DNA of 64,000 nt from positions 3,331,701 to 3,395,700 of the forward strand of contig NC_020054.1 in assembly GCF_000331105.1 (NCBI RefSeq). The letters run 5' to 3'. Below are positions 51,805 to 59,979 of this stretch, piece by piece (position 1 is the first letter of the stretch; every line of letters starts with the position of its first letter). A program made the translations under genes and the position numbers. A model generated the notes under the pieces. The model did no database searches, was not told the origin of the DNA, and worked only from the letters and a program-made list of their open reading frames with translations. Source of the DNA: Fibrella aestuarina BUZ 2. Its GTDB lineage: Bacteria > Bacteroidota > Bacteroidia > Cytophagales > Spirosomataceae.

Positions 51805-52161
51805 TTACGGTCCGGTCCGTTCGACAATGCCCAACTCGTCCATCAGTTCGCGCCCAAACTGCCGGATCGTCTCGATGACCGGAATCACCCGGCGGCCTTT
51901 GTCGGTAATGCGGTATTCTACGTGCGGTGGCACTACCGGGAACACCGTACGCGTCACAAATCCGTGTGCTTCCAGTTCGCGCAACTGCGTGGTCAGCATT
52001 TTATGGCTGATGTGGGGCAGGTATTTCTTCAGCTCACTGTAGCGCATCACCTGTTTGTTGAGCCGCCACAGAATCGGCATTTTCCAGGTCCCGCCGATAT
52101 GGCTCATCGCAAACTCGACGGGGTTGTAGTAGAGTTTGCCGTTATGTAGAAAGTCAGGCAT
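51805..52161 (-). CDS. HxlR-family winged-helix transcriptional regulator
   Basis: A 118-residue regulator of the HxlR/YodB class, which often senses electrophiles or disulfide stress. The winged helix is at about 15-95 (FAMSHIGGTWKMPILWRL, MRYSELKKYLPHISHKMLTTQLRELEAHGFVTRTVFPVVPPHVEYRITDKGRRV). No cysteine is visible, so it does not use the YodB-type cysteine switch. It is divergent from the DJ-1/PfpI gene, with a 134-base gap that carries an inverted repeat over the promoter. Regulation of that gene and of its own transcription is the natural inference. Confidence 0.93.
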   Translation of the reverse strand: MPDFLHNGKLYYNPVEFAMSHIGGTWKMPILWRLNKQVMRYSELKKYLPHISHKMLTTQLRELEAHGFVTRTVFPVVPPHVEYRITDKGRRVIPVIETIRQFGRELMDELGIVERTGP

Positions 52162-52226
52162 GGGTATAACGAATTGGTTGTCAAGTGCTCTCTAAAAGGA
52201 GAGTATCACACTTCGGTGTACAAATA

Positions 52227-52258
52227 CCCCTAAAGGTATAGGGGCAGGTCTACATTTG
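52227..52258 (+). promoter_or_regulatory. Candidate HxlR operator and promoter of the DJ-1/PfpI operon
   Basis: CCCCTA (52227-52232) and TAGGGG (52239-52244) form a perfect inverted repeat with six bases between. Seven bases downstream lies TACATTTG (52251-52258), an exact TAnnTTTG -7 box, about 37 bases before the ATG at 52296. No TTG lies at -33; activation or occlusion by the bound regulator is plausible. Confidence 0.45.
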
Positions 52259-52295
52259 TTCAGCGCGCTAGTAAACACACAAACCAACTGACGAC

Positions 52296-53066
52296 ATGAG
52301 CCTGAAAGATCCCAACCGGGTCAATGCCAAACGACCCAAGCGCATCGCCATCGTGATAGCCAATCCGGCCCTTTCCACCACAACGGGCTGGCCCGTAGGC
52401 TTCTGGTGGAGCGAACTGACGAACCCGTACTACGAATTTACCGAGAAAGGCTACGCGATTGACCTCTTCAGCCCCAACGGTGGCCGCTGCGAGCCCGATG
52501 CCATGAGCGACCCCAACGATGCGAGCGGCTACTCCTCGACGGACCTCATCTCGCAGGGGTTTATGCATACCGAAAAACTGCGGGCGCTGATCGATACGAC
52601 CAAACCCATCGCCGACCTGAACGTGGCCGATTTTGACGCGTTGGTGGTCGCCGGTGGGCAGGCACCGATGTTTACCTTCGAGCAGGCCACCGACCTGCAC
52701 CAAACGTTTGTCGATTTTTATGAGTCGGGCAAGGTAACGGCGGCGCTGTGCCATGGGACGGCCATTCTGCGCTACGCCAAACTGAGCAACGGCGAGTACC
52801 TGGCCAAGGGCAAGACCGTGACGGGCTTTGCCAACGTCGAGGAAGATTTTGCCGACAAGGCCGTGTGGGACTATGGGCTCCTCGCACGCGACAAGCACGT
52901 GATGCCCTGGCGTATCGAAGACGAGCTGAAGAACCTCGGTGCCAACTTCGTGCAGGCCGGGCTGTGGCGGGGTTTCGCGATCCGCGATGGCAACCTGATT
53001 ACGGGGCAGCAGAACTTCTCGGGCGCCGAAACGGCCCGTGCCATCATCGACGCCCTGGGTGAGTAA
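52296..53066 (+). CDS. DJ-1/PfpI family (type 1 glutamine amidotransferase-like) protein
   Basis: A 256-residue cytoplasmic protein of the DJ-1/PfpI superfamily, members of which act as glyoxalase III, chaperones or stress proteins. The nucleophile cysteine is in AALCHGTAIL near residue 150, with the nucleophile elbow fitting the Hsp31-like group. VVAGGQAPMFTFEQATDLH and GFWWSELTNPYYEFTEKGYAIDLFSPNGG are typical of this branch. It is divergent from the HxlR gene and begins a plus-strand run; the next gene starts 18 bases after it. Role in aldehyde or electrophile defence is inference. Confidence 0.9.
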   Translation: MSLKDPNRVNAKRPKRIAIVIANPALSTTTGWPVGFWWSELTNPYYEFTEKGYAIDLFSPNGGRCEPDAMSDPNDASGYSSTDLISQGFMHTEKLRALIDTTKPIADLNVADFDALVVAGGQAPMFTFEQATDLHQTFVDFYESGKVTAALCHGTAILRYAKLSNGEYLAKGKTVTGFANVEEDFADKAVWDYGLLARDKHVMPWRIEDELKNLGANFVQAGLWRGFAIRDGNLITGQQNFSGAETARAIIDALGE

Positions 53067-53084
53067 CGTACCTGGCCAGAACGT

Positions 53085-53864
53085 ATGCGCTACCGACTCG
53101 TTATACTTGGTTTGAGCCTGAGCAGCCTGCCTGCGCAGGCTCAACTGGCAGAAAGCGACACCGCCCGGCTACAGGTACGTATCTCGTTGGCTGGCAACGT
53201 GCAGCAGGGCAACGTAGCCGCAACGGCGGTACGTAGCAAGTTCGATCTGGTTGTGTCGCCAACGCGGTACTGGGCGTTCAAGTCGCAGAACGCGAGCCTG
53301 TATCAGGCTTTTTACGGACTCCGGGCCGACAACGATCTGTTTAGTCGCAACTACCTGTATTACCGTCCCGACCGGAGGGTGTACCCGTTTGGTATTGCTT
53401 ACGTCTCGACGAACTATCGCCGCAAAATCGACCTGCGCTATTTTGCGGGGGCGGGGCTAACCTTACGGCTGATCCGTTCGCCCGAAAATGGGCTGCGCGT
53501 ATCGGCCGGGGGCGTCTACGAAACCTCCCGCTTCATGGGTACGACCTTCAACGAGCCACGGTACAACGGCGCGTCGTCGATTGCGCTGTGGCGGGCGACG
53601 ACCTGGCTGGGTGGTTGGCATACCTTACTCGACGGCCACCTGCGAATCTACTACGACGCCTACTACCAGCCCGCCTTTTCGGACGCCAACAACGCCCGCT
53701 GGCAATACGATGTCGGCGTCGACTTCCCCGTCTGGCGCGGGCTGACGGTCACGCTACTGTACACGGCCACCCACGAGCAACTTGTCGTCACGGCGATTCG
53801 GCCCGACGACCGGCTGCTGACGATGGGGCTGGCCTACACCCTGTGGACGGGCCATAAACCCTGA
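53085..53864 (+). CDS. Exported DUF481-like outer membrane protein
   Basis: A 259-residue exported protein (signal peptide ends AQAQ, residues 1-20). The body alternates as an outer-membrane beta-barrel: LQVRISLAGNVQQGNVAATAVRSKFDL, AFYGLRADNDLFSRN, YFAGAGLTLRL and the final TMGLAYTLWTG. The opening SLAGNVQQGNVAAT pattern is that of DUF481 (YdiY-like) proteins. Function unknown. It lies 18 bases after the DJ-1/PfpI gene and is probably cotranscribed. Confidence 0.75.
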   Translation: MRYRLVILGLSLSSLPAQAQLAESDTARLQVRISLAGNVQQGNVAATAVRSKFDLVVSPTRYWAFKSQNASLYQAFYGLRADNDLFSRNYLYYRPDRRVYPFGIAYVSTNYRRKIDLRYFAGAGLTLRLIRSPENGLRVSAGGVYETSRFMGTTFNEPRYNGASSIALWRATTWLGGWHTLLDGHLRIYYDAYYQPAFSDANNARWQYDVGVDFPVWRGLTVTLLYTATHEQLVVTAIRPDDRLLTMGLAYTLWTGHKP

Positions 53865-53936
53865 CCCGCAACAACACCCGAACGAGGGCGGACTCGTCGC
53901 TTTTTGACCAGCCGACACCTAACTCCTTTTTACTTT

Positions 53937-54557
53937 ATGACAATTGCCATCATTGGCTCCGGCAACGTAGGCGGAGCCCTCGCTCAACGCTTCGCGGAAG
54001 TAGGGCATACCGTTCTGGTCGGTGCCCGGTTTCCGTTATCCGAAAAATCAATCGGGCTCGCGACTAAATTGGGGGAAGACCGCTTTACCTCGCCGGAACG
54101 GGCCGCCGCCCAATCTGACGTAATTGTGCTGGCCACCCCCGCTCAGAAAGCCATCGAGGTAGTACAGGCACTGGGTGATACCACCGGAAAAGTCATCATC
54201 GACACCATGAACAGCCTGCGGGGCATGGGCCCGGATGGCTTCAGCACCACCACCGACGCCGTTCTGGCCCATACCGCCACGCGCGATGTGGTTAAATGCT
54301 TTAACACGACGGGGTTCGAGAACATCCTCAACCCGACGTATGGTGAACAGGCTGCCGACATGTTTGTGGCGGGCCACAGCAGTCACGGCAAGGCTGTGGC
54401 GACTCAACTGGCCACCGAGATCGGCTTTGGTGCGTGTTACGACCTCGGTGGCAATGACAAGTTTGCGCTGATCGAGCAATTGGCGTTTACCTGGATCAAC
54501 TTGGCGCTGTTGCAGGGCTACGGCCGGGGCATGGCGTTCAACATACTGACCCGCTAA
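53937..54557 (+). CDS. NAD(P)-binding oxidoreductase (F420-dependent NADP reductase-like)
   Basis: A 206-residue dinucleotide-binding protein read from the ATG at 53937 (MTIAIIGSGNVGGALAQRFAEVGHTV, a GxGxxG Rossmann motif). An upstream frame-open start at 53904 adds 11 residues. VIVLATPAQKAIEVVQAL and VKCFNTTGFENILNPTYGEQAADMFVAGHSSHGKAVATQLA are the F420H2:NADP oxidoreductase-like family pattern, whose members without F420 in this phylum probably use other partners. The 12-base gap to the next gene suggests one operon. Substrate unknown. Confidence 0.85.
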   Translation: MTIAIIGSGNVGGALAQRFAEVGHTVLVGARFPLSEKSIGLATKLGEDRFTSPERAAAQSDVIVLATPAQKAIEVVQALGDTTGKVIIDTMNSLRGMGPDGFSTTTDAVLAHTATRDVVKCFNTTGFENILNPTYGEQAADMFVAGHSSHGKAVATQLATEIGFGACYDLGGNDKFALIEQLAFTWINLALLQGYGRGMAFNILTR

Positions 54558-54569
54558 CGCATCGACGGT

Positions 54570-55190
54570 ATGAATTACCTGACCAAAACGCGGGTCGAGG
54601 CGTTCAGCGATGGCGTCTTTGCCATTATCGTGACGCTGCTGGTGCTGGAAATCAAGGTGCCGCACATCGAACAGCACGAGTCGGTGGCGGAACTAGGGAC
54701 GGCGCTGTTGGGGCTGCTACCCAAAATCCTCAGCTGGATCATCAGTTTCCTCATCGTCTGCGTTATCTGGGTCAACCACCACCGGATTCTGGCTCAGGTC
54801 GAGCACATCACACACGGGCTTTTCTGGCTCAATGCGCTGCTGTTGCTCTGGTGTTCCTTCATTCCCTTCCCGACGGCGCTTATGGGTGACTACCTCGGCA
54901 ACCCGCTGGCTTCGTTTGTCTTTGGCTGCATACTGGCCCTAATGGCGCTCACCTTCAGCCTGATCCGCTGGTATGCGCTGCGCAACCAACAGGTGCTCAA
55001 AAAAACGGTTGACCTATCGCATTATCGCCGGGCCACCACGCGTTCGGTGGTGTTTGGTCCGTCGCTGTACCTGCTGGGTGGCGCACTGGCCTTTGTGCAC
55101 ACCTGGCTGTCGATGGCGGTGTTCGCGTTCATTCCGTTGTATTTCATCGTCTATAGTGCGGCCTCCTCCGTTCAATCCGCCGACGAGTGA
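54570..55190 (+). CDS. TMEM175-family (DUF1211) putative potassium channel
   Basis: A 206-residue membrane protein with about six helices. The first helix carries RVEAFSDGVFAIIVTLLVLEIKVP, the FSD motif of bacterial TMEM175 potassium channels, followed by NHHRI in the next helices. Members form tetrameric leak channels. It begins 12 bases after the oxidoreductase, so the two are in one message. Confidence 0.92.
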   Translation: MNYLTKTRVEAFSDGVFAIIVTLLVLEIKVPHIEQHESVAELGTALLGLLPKILSWIISFLIVCVIWVNHHRILAQVEHITHGLFWLNALLLLWCSFIPFPTALMGDYLGNPLASFVFGCILALMALTFSLIRWYALRNQQVLKKTVDLSHYRRATTRSVVFGPSLYLLGGALAFVHTWLSMAVFAFIPLYFIVYSAASSVQSADE

Positions 55191-55379
55191 CGTATTGGCT
55201 GACAAACAGGTGGTTATGGCTTGGTTTGCCTGCTTGAGCGTTCAGCAGCCGTGTGGCTGGGGTACGAGGCGTACGTTCAATCAATCTTGCTGCGCCATAT
55301 GACCGTAGCCTGAGGTTTGTTGGAGCGGCGATTCTTTTTTGGGTATCTTTCCCGAGAATCACCACTCGCCTTTTCTACC

Positions 55380-55772
55380 ATGAATCAACAACCCTCTCCG
55401 GCGTTTATTGGCGCTTCCTGGGCGGCGCTGCTCATCGGTGCCGTTGCGTACAATATTGGTCTTTTTAACGCCACGATGGCCCTCAACGAGAAGGGCTACT
55501 ACTTCACGATACTGATGTACGGCCTGTTTTCGGCTATATCGGTGCAAAAAAGCGTCCGCGACCGGCAGGAGGGTATCCCCGTTACGAATCTCTATTATTC
55601 ATTGAGCTGGTTCTCCACGCTGCTGGCTATTCTGCTGCTGACGGTGGGCCTCTGGAACGCTACGCTGACCGCCAGCGAAAAGGGATTCTACGCCATGTCG
55701 TTCATGCTGAGCCTGTTTGCTGCCATTGCGGTGCAGAAAAACACCCGCGACAAGCAGGCGGATGAAAAGTAA
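55380..55772 (+). CDS. YiaA/YiaB family inner membrane protein
   Basis: A 130-residue protein with two YiaAB repeats and four membrane helices. Starts at the ATG at 55380 ([31 protein letters not shown]); a frame-open start at 55317 is not needed. The repeat pattern is [28 protein letters not shown] and [28 protein letters not shown]. Function is unknown. It is in the plus-strand run and ends 14 bases before the HAD gene. Confidence 0.9.
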   Translation: MNQQPSPAFIGASWAALLIGAVAYNIGLFNATMALNEKGYYFTILMYGLFSAISVQKSVRDRQEGIPVTNLYYSLSWFSTLLAILLLTVGLWNATLTASEKGFYAMSFMLSLFAAIAVQKNTRDKQADEK

Positions 55773-55786
55773 AGCCCGGTACGTAT

Positions 55787-56455
55787 ATGCCTAAACCGAT
55801 TGCGGCGGCCCTGTTCGATATGGACGGGGTGCTGATTGATAATGCCCGATTCCACCGACAGAACTGGTTTGCCCTGGCCAAACGCCACGGACGGCCCCTC
55901 ACGCCAGACCAATACGATCAGTTCATCAATGGGCGGGTGGCGGCTTCGTCGCTGCCGTACCTGCTGGGGCGCGAACTGGCCGCTGATGAACTGCTGACGA
56001 TGGCCACCGCCCTCGACAGCGATTACCGGCAGCTGTATGCGCCGCACCTGGCCCCCACGCCGGGGCTGGGTACGTTCCTCGAGCACCTGAAAGCGGGGGG
56101 AATCCGCTGCGGCGTGGGTAGTTCAGCGCCACCCGAAAACATCGATCTGGTGCTCGACGGACTGGCTATCCGGGCCTATTTCGATACGGTTGTAAACGCC
56201 ACGATGATCCGCCGGGGCAAGCCAGACCCCGAAATTTACCTAACCGCCGCCGAACGATTAAGTCAGTTGCCGGAGCAGTGTGTGGTGTTTGAAGATGCGT
56301 TTTCGGGAATCGAAGCGGGGCTACGGGCCAACATGCGCGTGGTGGCGCTGGCTACGACCCACACCCGCGCCGAACTCACCAACGCCGGTGCTGACCTGAT
56401 CATCGACGATTTTAACGACCCGGCTTTGCTGCCGTGGCTGGCTCAGGCCTGCTAG
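55787..56455 (+). CDS. HAD-superfamily hydrolase (beta-phosphoglucomutase-like)
   Basis: A 222-residue cytoplasmic HAD phosphatase or phosphoglucomutase. Motif I is FDMDGVLIDN (nucleophile Asp10 and acid/base Asp12), motif II VGSSAPPENI with the serine, motif III lysine in RRGKPDPEIYL, and motif IV VVFEDAFSGIEAG. An alpha-helical cap (about 20-85) fits the subclass of sugar-phosphate enzymes. Begins 14 bases after yiaAB. Substrate unknown; the ROK gene follows after 95 bases. Confidence 0.9.
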   Translation: MPKPIAAALFDMDGVLIDNARFHRQNWFALAKRHGRPLTPDQYDQFINGRVAASSLPYLLGRELAADELLTMATALDSDYRQLYAPHLAPTPGLGTFLEHLKAGGIRCGVGSSAPPENIDLVLDGLAIRAYFDTVVNATMIRRGKPDPEIYLTAAERLSQLPEQCVVFEDAFSGIEAGLRANMRVVALATTHTRAELTNAGADLIIDDFNDPALLPWLAQAC

Positions 56456-56550
56456 CGCAACGGGTGGCGCTCACGACATACTGTAGGGTAGCCAAAGGGG
56501 CAACGGCGCTTTGACCCTCAAACCGTACCCGTTGAACTCCGTAATCGGTC

Positions 56551-57477
56551 ATGCAGATAGGTATTGAAATTGGCGGCACTAAACTACAACTCCTTGTCGC
56601 CGGGGCCGATGGGACCATTGTTCGGCGGTTCCAGCAACAAGTCGATTCGGCGGCTGGGGCGGCGGGGATTCTGGATTGGATCGAGCAGACACTGGGGCAG
56701 GTGCCGGGGCCAATTGATGGCGTTGGCGTCGGGTTTGGTGGACCGATCGATGCCGAAACGGGCTACATCATCACGTCGCATCAGGTGGCGGGCTGGGCAG
56801 GCATAAACCTGGCCGACTGGCTGCGGCAACGCACCGGGGCCGCGCAGGTACGTCTGGAGAATGACGCAAACGCGGCGGCGCTGGGCGAAGCCCTGCACGG
56901 GGCCGGGCAAGGATTTACGCAGGTTTTCTACGTCACGCTGGGTAGCGGCGTGGGCGGGGGTATGGTCGTTGATGGCAAGCTGTATCGGGGCGCCAAACCG
57001 GGCGAAGCCGAGATCGGACACCTCTGGATCGTTCCCCCCACGCGGGATTCGCCCGGCCAAACGCTCGAACAGACAGCCTCGGGCTGGGCCGTCGATCGGC
57101 AGATTCGCGACTTACTCCCGCAATTGCCGCCCGATTCGCCCCTGCGCTGGTACGTTGAGATGGCACCCCGGTCGGGCGGCGAAGCCCGCTATCTGGCCCC
57201 CGCGCTGGCCGACAATGACCCTGTTGCCGCCATGCTGATTGAGCAGATCGGGGCCGTCGTTGCCCTTGGGCTGTCGCATGTCGTGCATCTGTTTCATCCG
57301 CAGGTGCTGGTATTGGGTGGTGGGTTGTCGCTCATCGGTGAGCCGCTTCGAATGGCCGTCGAAACCGCCCTGAGCCGCTTTATCATGGCTGCCTTTCAAC
57401 CACCCCCCGCCGTTCGGCTGGCGCAGCTAGGCACCGATGCCGTGCCCGTCGGGGCGTTGGCGATGATGAAAGACTGA
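56551..57477 (+). CDS. ROK-family sugar kinase lacking the zinc motif
   Basis: A 308-residue ROK protein that should phosphorylate a hexose or N-acetylhexosamine in the cytoplasm. The ATP phosphate loop IEIGGTKLQLLVA is at 5-17, the ROK region VRLENDANAAALGEALHGAG near 107-126 holds the catalytic Asp, and FYVTLGSGVGGGMVVDGKLYRG with EAEIGHLWIV follows. The usual cysteine zinc cluster (CxCGxxGCxE) right after EIGH is missing and replaced by PPTRDSPGQTLEQTASG. It is thus a zinc-free ROK variant. Followed by a repeat and the convergent SIS isomerase. Confidence 0.88.
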   Translation: MQIGIEIGGTKLQLLVAGADGTIVRRFQQQVDSAAGAAGILDWIEQTLGQVPGPIDGVGVGFGGPIDAETGYIITSHQVAGWAGINLADWLRQRTGAAQVRLENDANAAALGEALHGAGQGFTQVFYVTLGSGVGGGMVVDGKLYRGAKPGEAEIGHLWIVPPTRDSPGQTLEQTASGWAVDRQIRDLLPQLPPDSPLRWYVEMAPRSGGEARYLAPALADNDPVAAMLIEQIGAVVALGLSHVVHLFHPQVLVLGGGLSLIGEPLRMAVETALSRFIMAAFQPPPAVRLAQLGTDAVPVGALAMMKD

Positions 57478-57578
57478 ACGAGCGAAAGAGTGATTGGATG
57501 CTACAGGGCAACGTACCTACGCGGAGCAGAACGGCGCTCACTATCACTCGTTCACTCAGTCGCTCGTTCACTCTTTCT
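57473..57578. repeat. Low-complexity inverted repeat between ROK and SIS genes
   Basis: Left part 57473-57496 (words GAACGAGCGA, AAGAGTGA) and right part 57543-57578 (TCGCTCGTTCAC, TCACTCGTTCAC, TCACTCTTTC) pair with slippage. It overlaps both stop codons (57477 and 57568). Different words from the GTCCAAC group but the same building principle. Confidence 0.6.
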
Positions 57579-58128
57579 CAATGAAGCAGTAGCACAGCAA
57601 ATGGCAGATGGTCATCTGGGCATCTTCGACCCGGCCGAAATGGACGTCGGGCAGGCGAATGTGTTCGGTGGCAAGCTCCGCCAGCCGACCGCCGTTGCCA
57701 CCCACCAGCGCCAGAGTGGTGCAGCCATGGGCGTTGGCCCACTCGACGGCCTTCACCACGTTGGGCGATGACCCGCTCACGCTCAGCGCCAGCACCAGGT
57801 CGCCGGGGCGGGCGTAGTTCTGGAGTTGCCCGGCGTAGACATCATCGTAGCTGTAATCATTACCCAGCGCCGTGATCCACGAAATACTTTCGTTCAGGCA
57901 GAGGCATCGAAATCGCTTGCCCATCCGGTCGGAGGCACTTTTGCCAAGATCCGTGACGAAGTGGGACGCGTTCATGGCGCTGCCACCATTGCCAAAGACA
58001 AACAGTTGCCGGTCGTCGGCCCAGGCCTGATGAAGCCAATTGGCCCAGCGGGTCACGGTGTCGATCGGGATGGCCTGATACAGCGCCTGCTGTTTGGCGA
58101 GGTAGTCGGTGAAATAAGCGTCGGTCAT
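57568..58128 (-). CDS. SIS-domain sugar isomerase (GmhA-like)
   Basis: A 186-residue SIS-domain protein resembling D-sedoheptulose 7-phosphate isomerase. GNGGSAMNASHFVTDL near 46-61 is the phosphate-binding start, LVLALSVSGSSPNVVKAVEWA near 110 the second loop, and HFGRVEDAQMTICHLLCY near the end fits GmhA with its catalytic acid and histidine region. Role would be heptose or sugar-phosphate metabolism. It is convergent with the ROK kinase gene. Confidence 0.88.
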   Translation of the reverse strand: MTDAYFTDYLAKQQALYQAIPIDTVTRWANWLHQAWADDRQLFVFGNGGSAMNASHFVTDLGKSASDRMGKRFRCLCLNESISWITALGNDYSYDDVYAGQLQNYARPGDLVLALSVSGSSPNVVKAVEWANAHGCTTLALVGGNGGRLAELATEHIRLPDVHFGRVEDAQMTICHLLCYCFIEKE

Positions 58129-58273
58129 TGATAAGTGCAGGAGTTGAGTAAAAACGGACTAGGCTGTAAAGGCGCAGCGTGCACCGGTCTATCCGGTATG
58201 GCTGGCAAAAAAATGGGACGAAAGTGGTAAATTTACCCCGCTGTTGCCGGATAACCACCGGCCCGTCTTACGC

Positions 58274-59887
58274 ATGCATCAACAACTTACGCTGACCCTC
58301 GCGCCGGAGCAGGGTCTCGACGAAGCGGCTTTTCGCGCGCTTGTTCTCAACCAACTACACCTTCCTGACTCGCCCGACGTGGTCGTGCGTAAACGCCGTC
58401 AGTCGATCGACTCGCGCGGCCGTCAGGTACGTGTGCATGTCGAAACGGACGTGTATGCGGGTGAAACGCCCCCGCCTCTGATTCGCCACGGGCTAACGTA
58501 CCCCGACGTGAGCCGGGCCAAACCGGTCATCATTGTGGGGGCTGGCCCGGCGGGTTTGTTTGCCGCTCTGCGCCTGATCGAACTAGGGCTGAAACCCATC
58601 GTGCTCGAACGCGGCTCCGACGTGCGGGCGCGTCGCCGCGATCTGGCGGCGATCAACAAAGACCATGTCGTTAACCCCGAATCGAACTATTGCTTTGGTG
58701 AGGGCGGAGCCGGTACGTATTCCGACGGTAAGCTCTATACCCGTTCGAGCAAGCGGGGCGACATCCGGCGGATTCTGGAGATTCTGGTAGCCCACGGCGC
58801 TACCGAGCAGATTCTGGTGGATGCACACCCGCATATTGGCACCAACAAACTGCCCAACGTGGTCACGGCGCTACGCGAAAGCATCCTGGCTGCGGGTGGT
58901 GCCGTGCACTTCGATACGAAGGTGGTGGACCTGCTGCGCGACGGCGATCAACTGCGGGGCGTGGTCACGGCCGATGGCAACGAGTATACCGGCGTTGGCG
59001 TGATTCTGGCGACGGGGCACTCGGCCCGCGACATCTTTCACCTGCTGCACGAGCGCGACGTACTCATCGAAGCCAAACCCTTTGCCATGGGCGTTCGGAT
59101 CGAACATCAGCAGTCGCTGATCGATACGTTGCAGTATCACCTCAACCCGCGCCACAGCATCCAGACCCCCAATCTGGGTCGGGGTGATTACCTCCCTGCC
59201 GCCTCGTATAGCCTGGTTACGCAGACAAAAGTTGGCGGGGTGGAGCGGGGTGTTTTCTCATTCTGCATGTGCCCCGGTGGGTTCATTGTCCCCTCGGCCA
59301 CGGCCCCCGGCGAACTGGTCGTCAACGGCATGTCGCCCTCCCGCCGCGATTCGCCCTTCGCCAATTCGGGACTGGTAGTGGCCATTACCGACGCCGATCT
59401 GAAGCCCTACGCGCAGCACGGCCCGCTGGCGGGTCTGTTGTTGCAACAGGCCGTGGAGCAGCGCGCCTGCACCGTTGGCAGCGGCCTGTCGGGCGGGTTG
59501 AGCCAAACCGCTCCGGCGCAGCGCGTAGCCGATTTTGTGAATGGCAGGCAGTCGGCCAGTTTGTTACCGACGTCGTATCAGCCCGGTCTGGCATCGGTGG
59601 ATATGCGCGAGGTGTTGCCCGACCACATTGCCCAGCCACTCCGGCAGGGGCTGCGCGATTTTGGCCAGATGCTGCGTGGGTACGTTAGCAACGAGGGGCA
59701 ACTGATTGGCATTGAAAGCCGAACGTCGTCGCCGGTGCGCATTCCCCGCGACCGCAACACTTGCGAGCATGTACAGGTACGTCGGTTGTTTCCCTGCGGC
59801 GAAGGGGCCGGTTACGCGGGTGGCATCGTTTCGGCGGCGATGGATGGCGAACGCTGCGCCAACGAACTGGCGGCGTTGTACAAGTAA
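58274..59887 (+). CDS. FAD-dependent oxidoreductase (NAD(FAD)-utilising dehydrogenase type)
   Basis: A 537-residue flavoprotein read from the ATG at 58274 (MHQQLTLTLAPEQG). The N-terminal 85 residues are a small ferredoxin-like domain (QLHLPDSPDVVVRKRRQSIDSRGRQVRVHV). The FAD Rossmann motif VIIVGAGPAGLFAALRL is near 96, then FGEGGAGTYSDGKLYTR, IEHQQSLIDTLQY, and the C-terminal FPCGEGAGYAGGIVSAAMDGERCANEL with the second FAD motif. This is the COG2509 family, of unknown substrate, widespread in anaerobes and Bacteroidota. It is alone between two repeats. Confidence 0.9.
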   Translation: MHQQLTLTLAPEQGLDEAAFRALVLNQLHLPDSPDVVVRKRRQSIDSRGRQVRVHVETDVYAGETPPPLIRHGLTYPDVSRAKPVIIVGAGPAGLFAALRLIELGLKPIVLERGSDVRARRRDLAAINKDHVVNPESNYCFGEGGAGTYSDGKLYTRSSKRGDIRRILEILVAHGATEQILVDAHPHIGTNKLPNVVTALRESILAAGGAVHFDTKVVDLLRDGDQLRGVVTADGNEYTGVGVILATGHSARDIFHLLHERDVLIEAKPFAMGVRIEHQQSLIDTLQYHLNPRHSIQTPNLGRGDYLPAASYSLVTQTKVGGVERGVFSFCMCPGGFIVPSATAPGELVVNGMSPSRRDSPFANSGLVVAITDADLKPYAQHGPLAGLLLQQAVEQRACTVGSGLSGGLSQTAPAQRVADFVNGRQSASLLPTSYQPGLASVDMREVLPDHIAQPLRQGLRDFGQMLRGYVSNEGQLIGIESRTSSPVRIPRDRNTCEHVQVRRLFPCGEGAGYAGGIVSAAMDGERCANELAALYK

Positions 59888-59890
59888 AGA

Positions 59891-59979
59891 AGTTTGGTGT
59901 TTAACGTTTGGGTCTGACGTTGGCTGACGCCCGCAGTTTGCGCACGCGCTAGCCAACGTTAAACCCTAAACGTCAAACT
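59891..59979. repeat. Inverted repeat between convergent FAD protein and hypothetical genes
   Basis: Left arm from 59891 (AGTTTGGTGTTTAACG) and right arm ending 59979 pair imperfectly; core words AACGTTGGCT and TTGGCTGACGCC recur from other elements. It begins three bases after the FAD protein stop and overlaps the TAG of the convergent gene (59978-59980). Confidence 0.6.

Noticed and set aside
19495..59979. The hairpin family as a CRISPR or phage attachment site
   Set aside because: The elements are scattered singly at gene ends, with no regular spacers, no cas or integrase genes.
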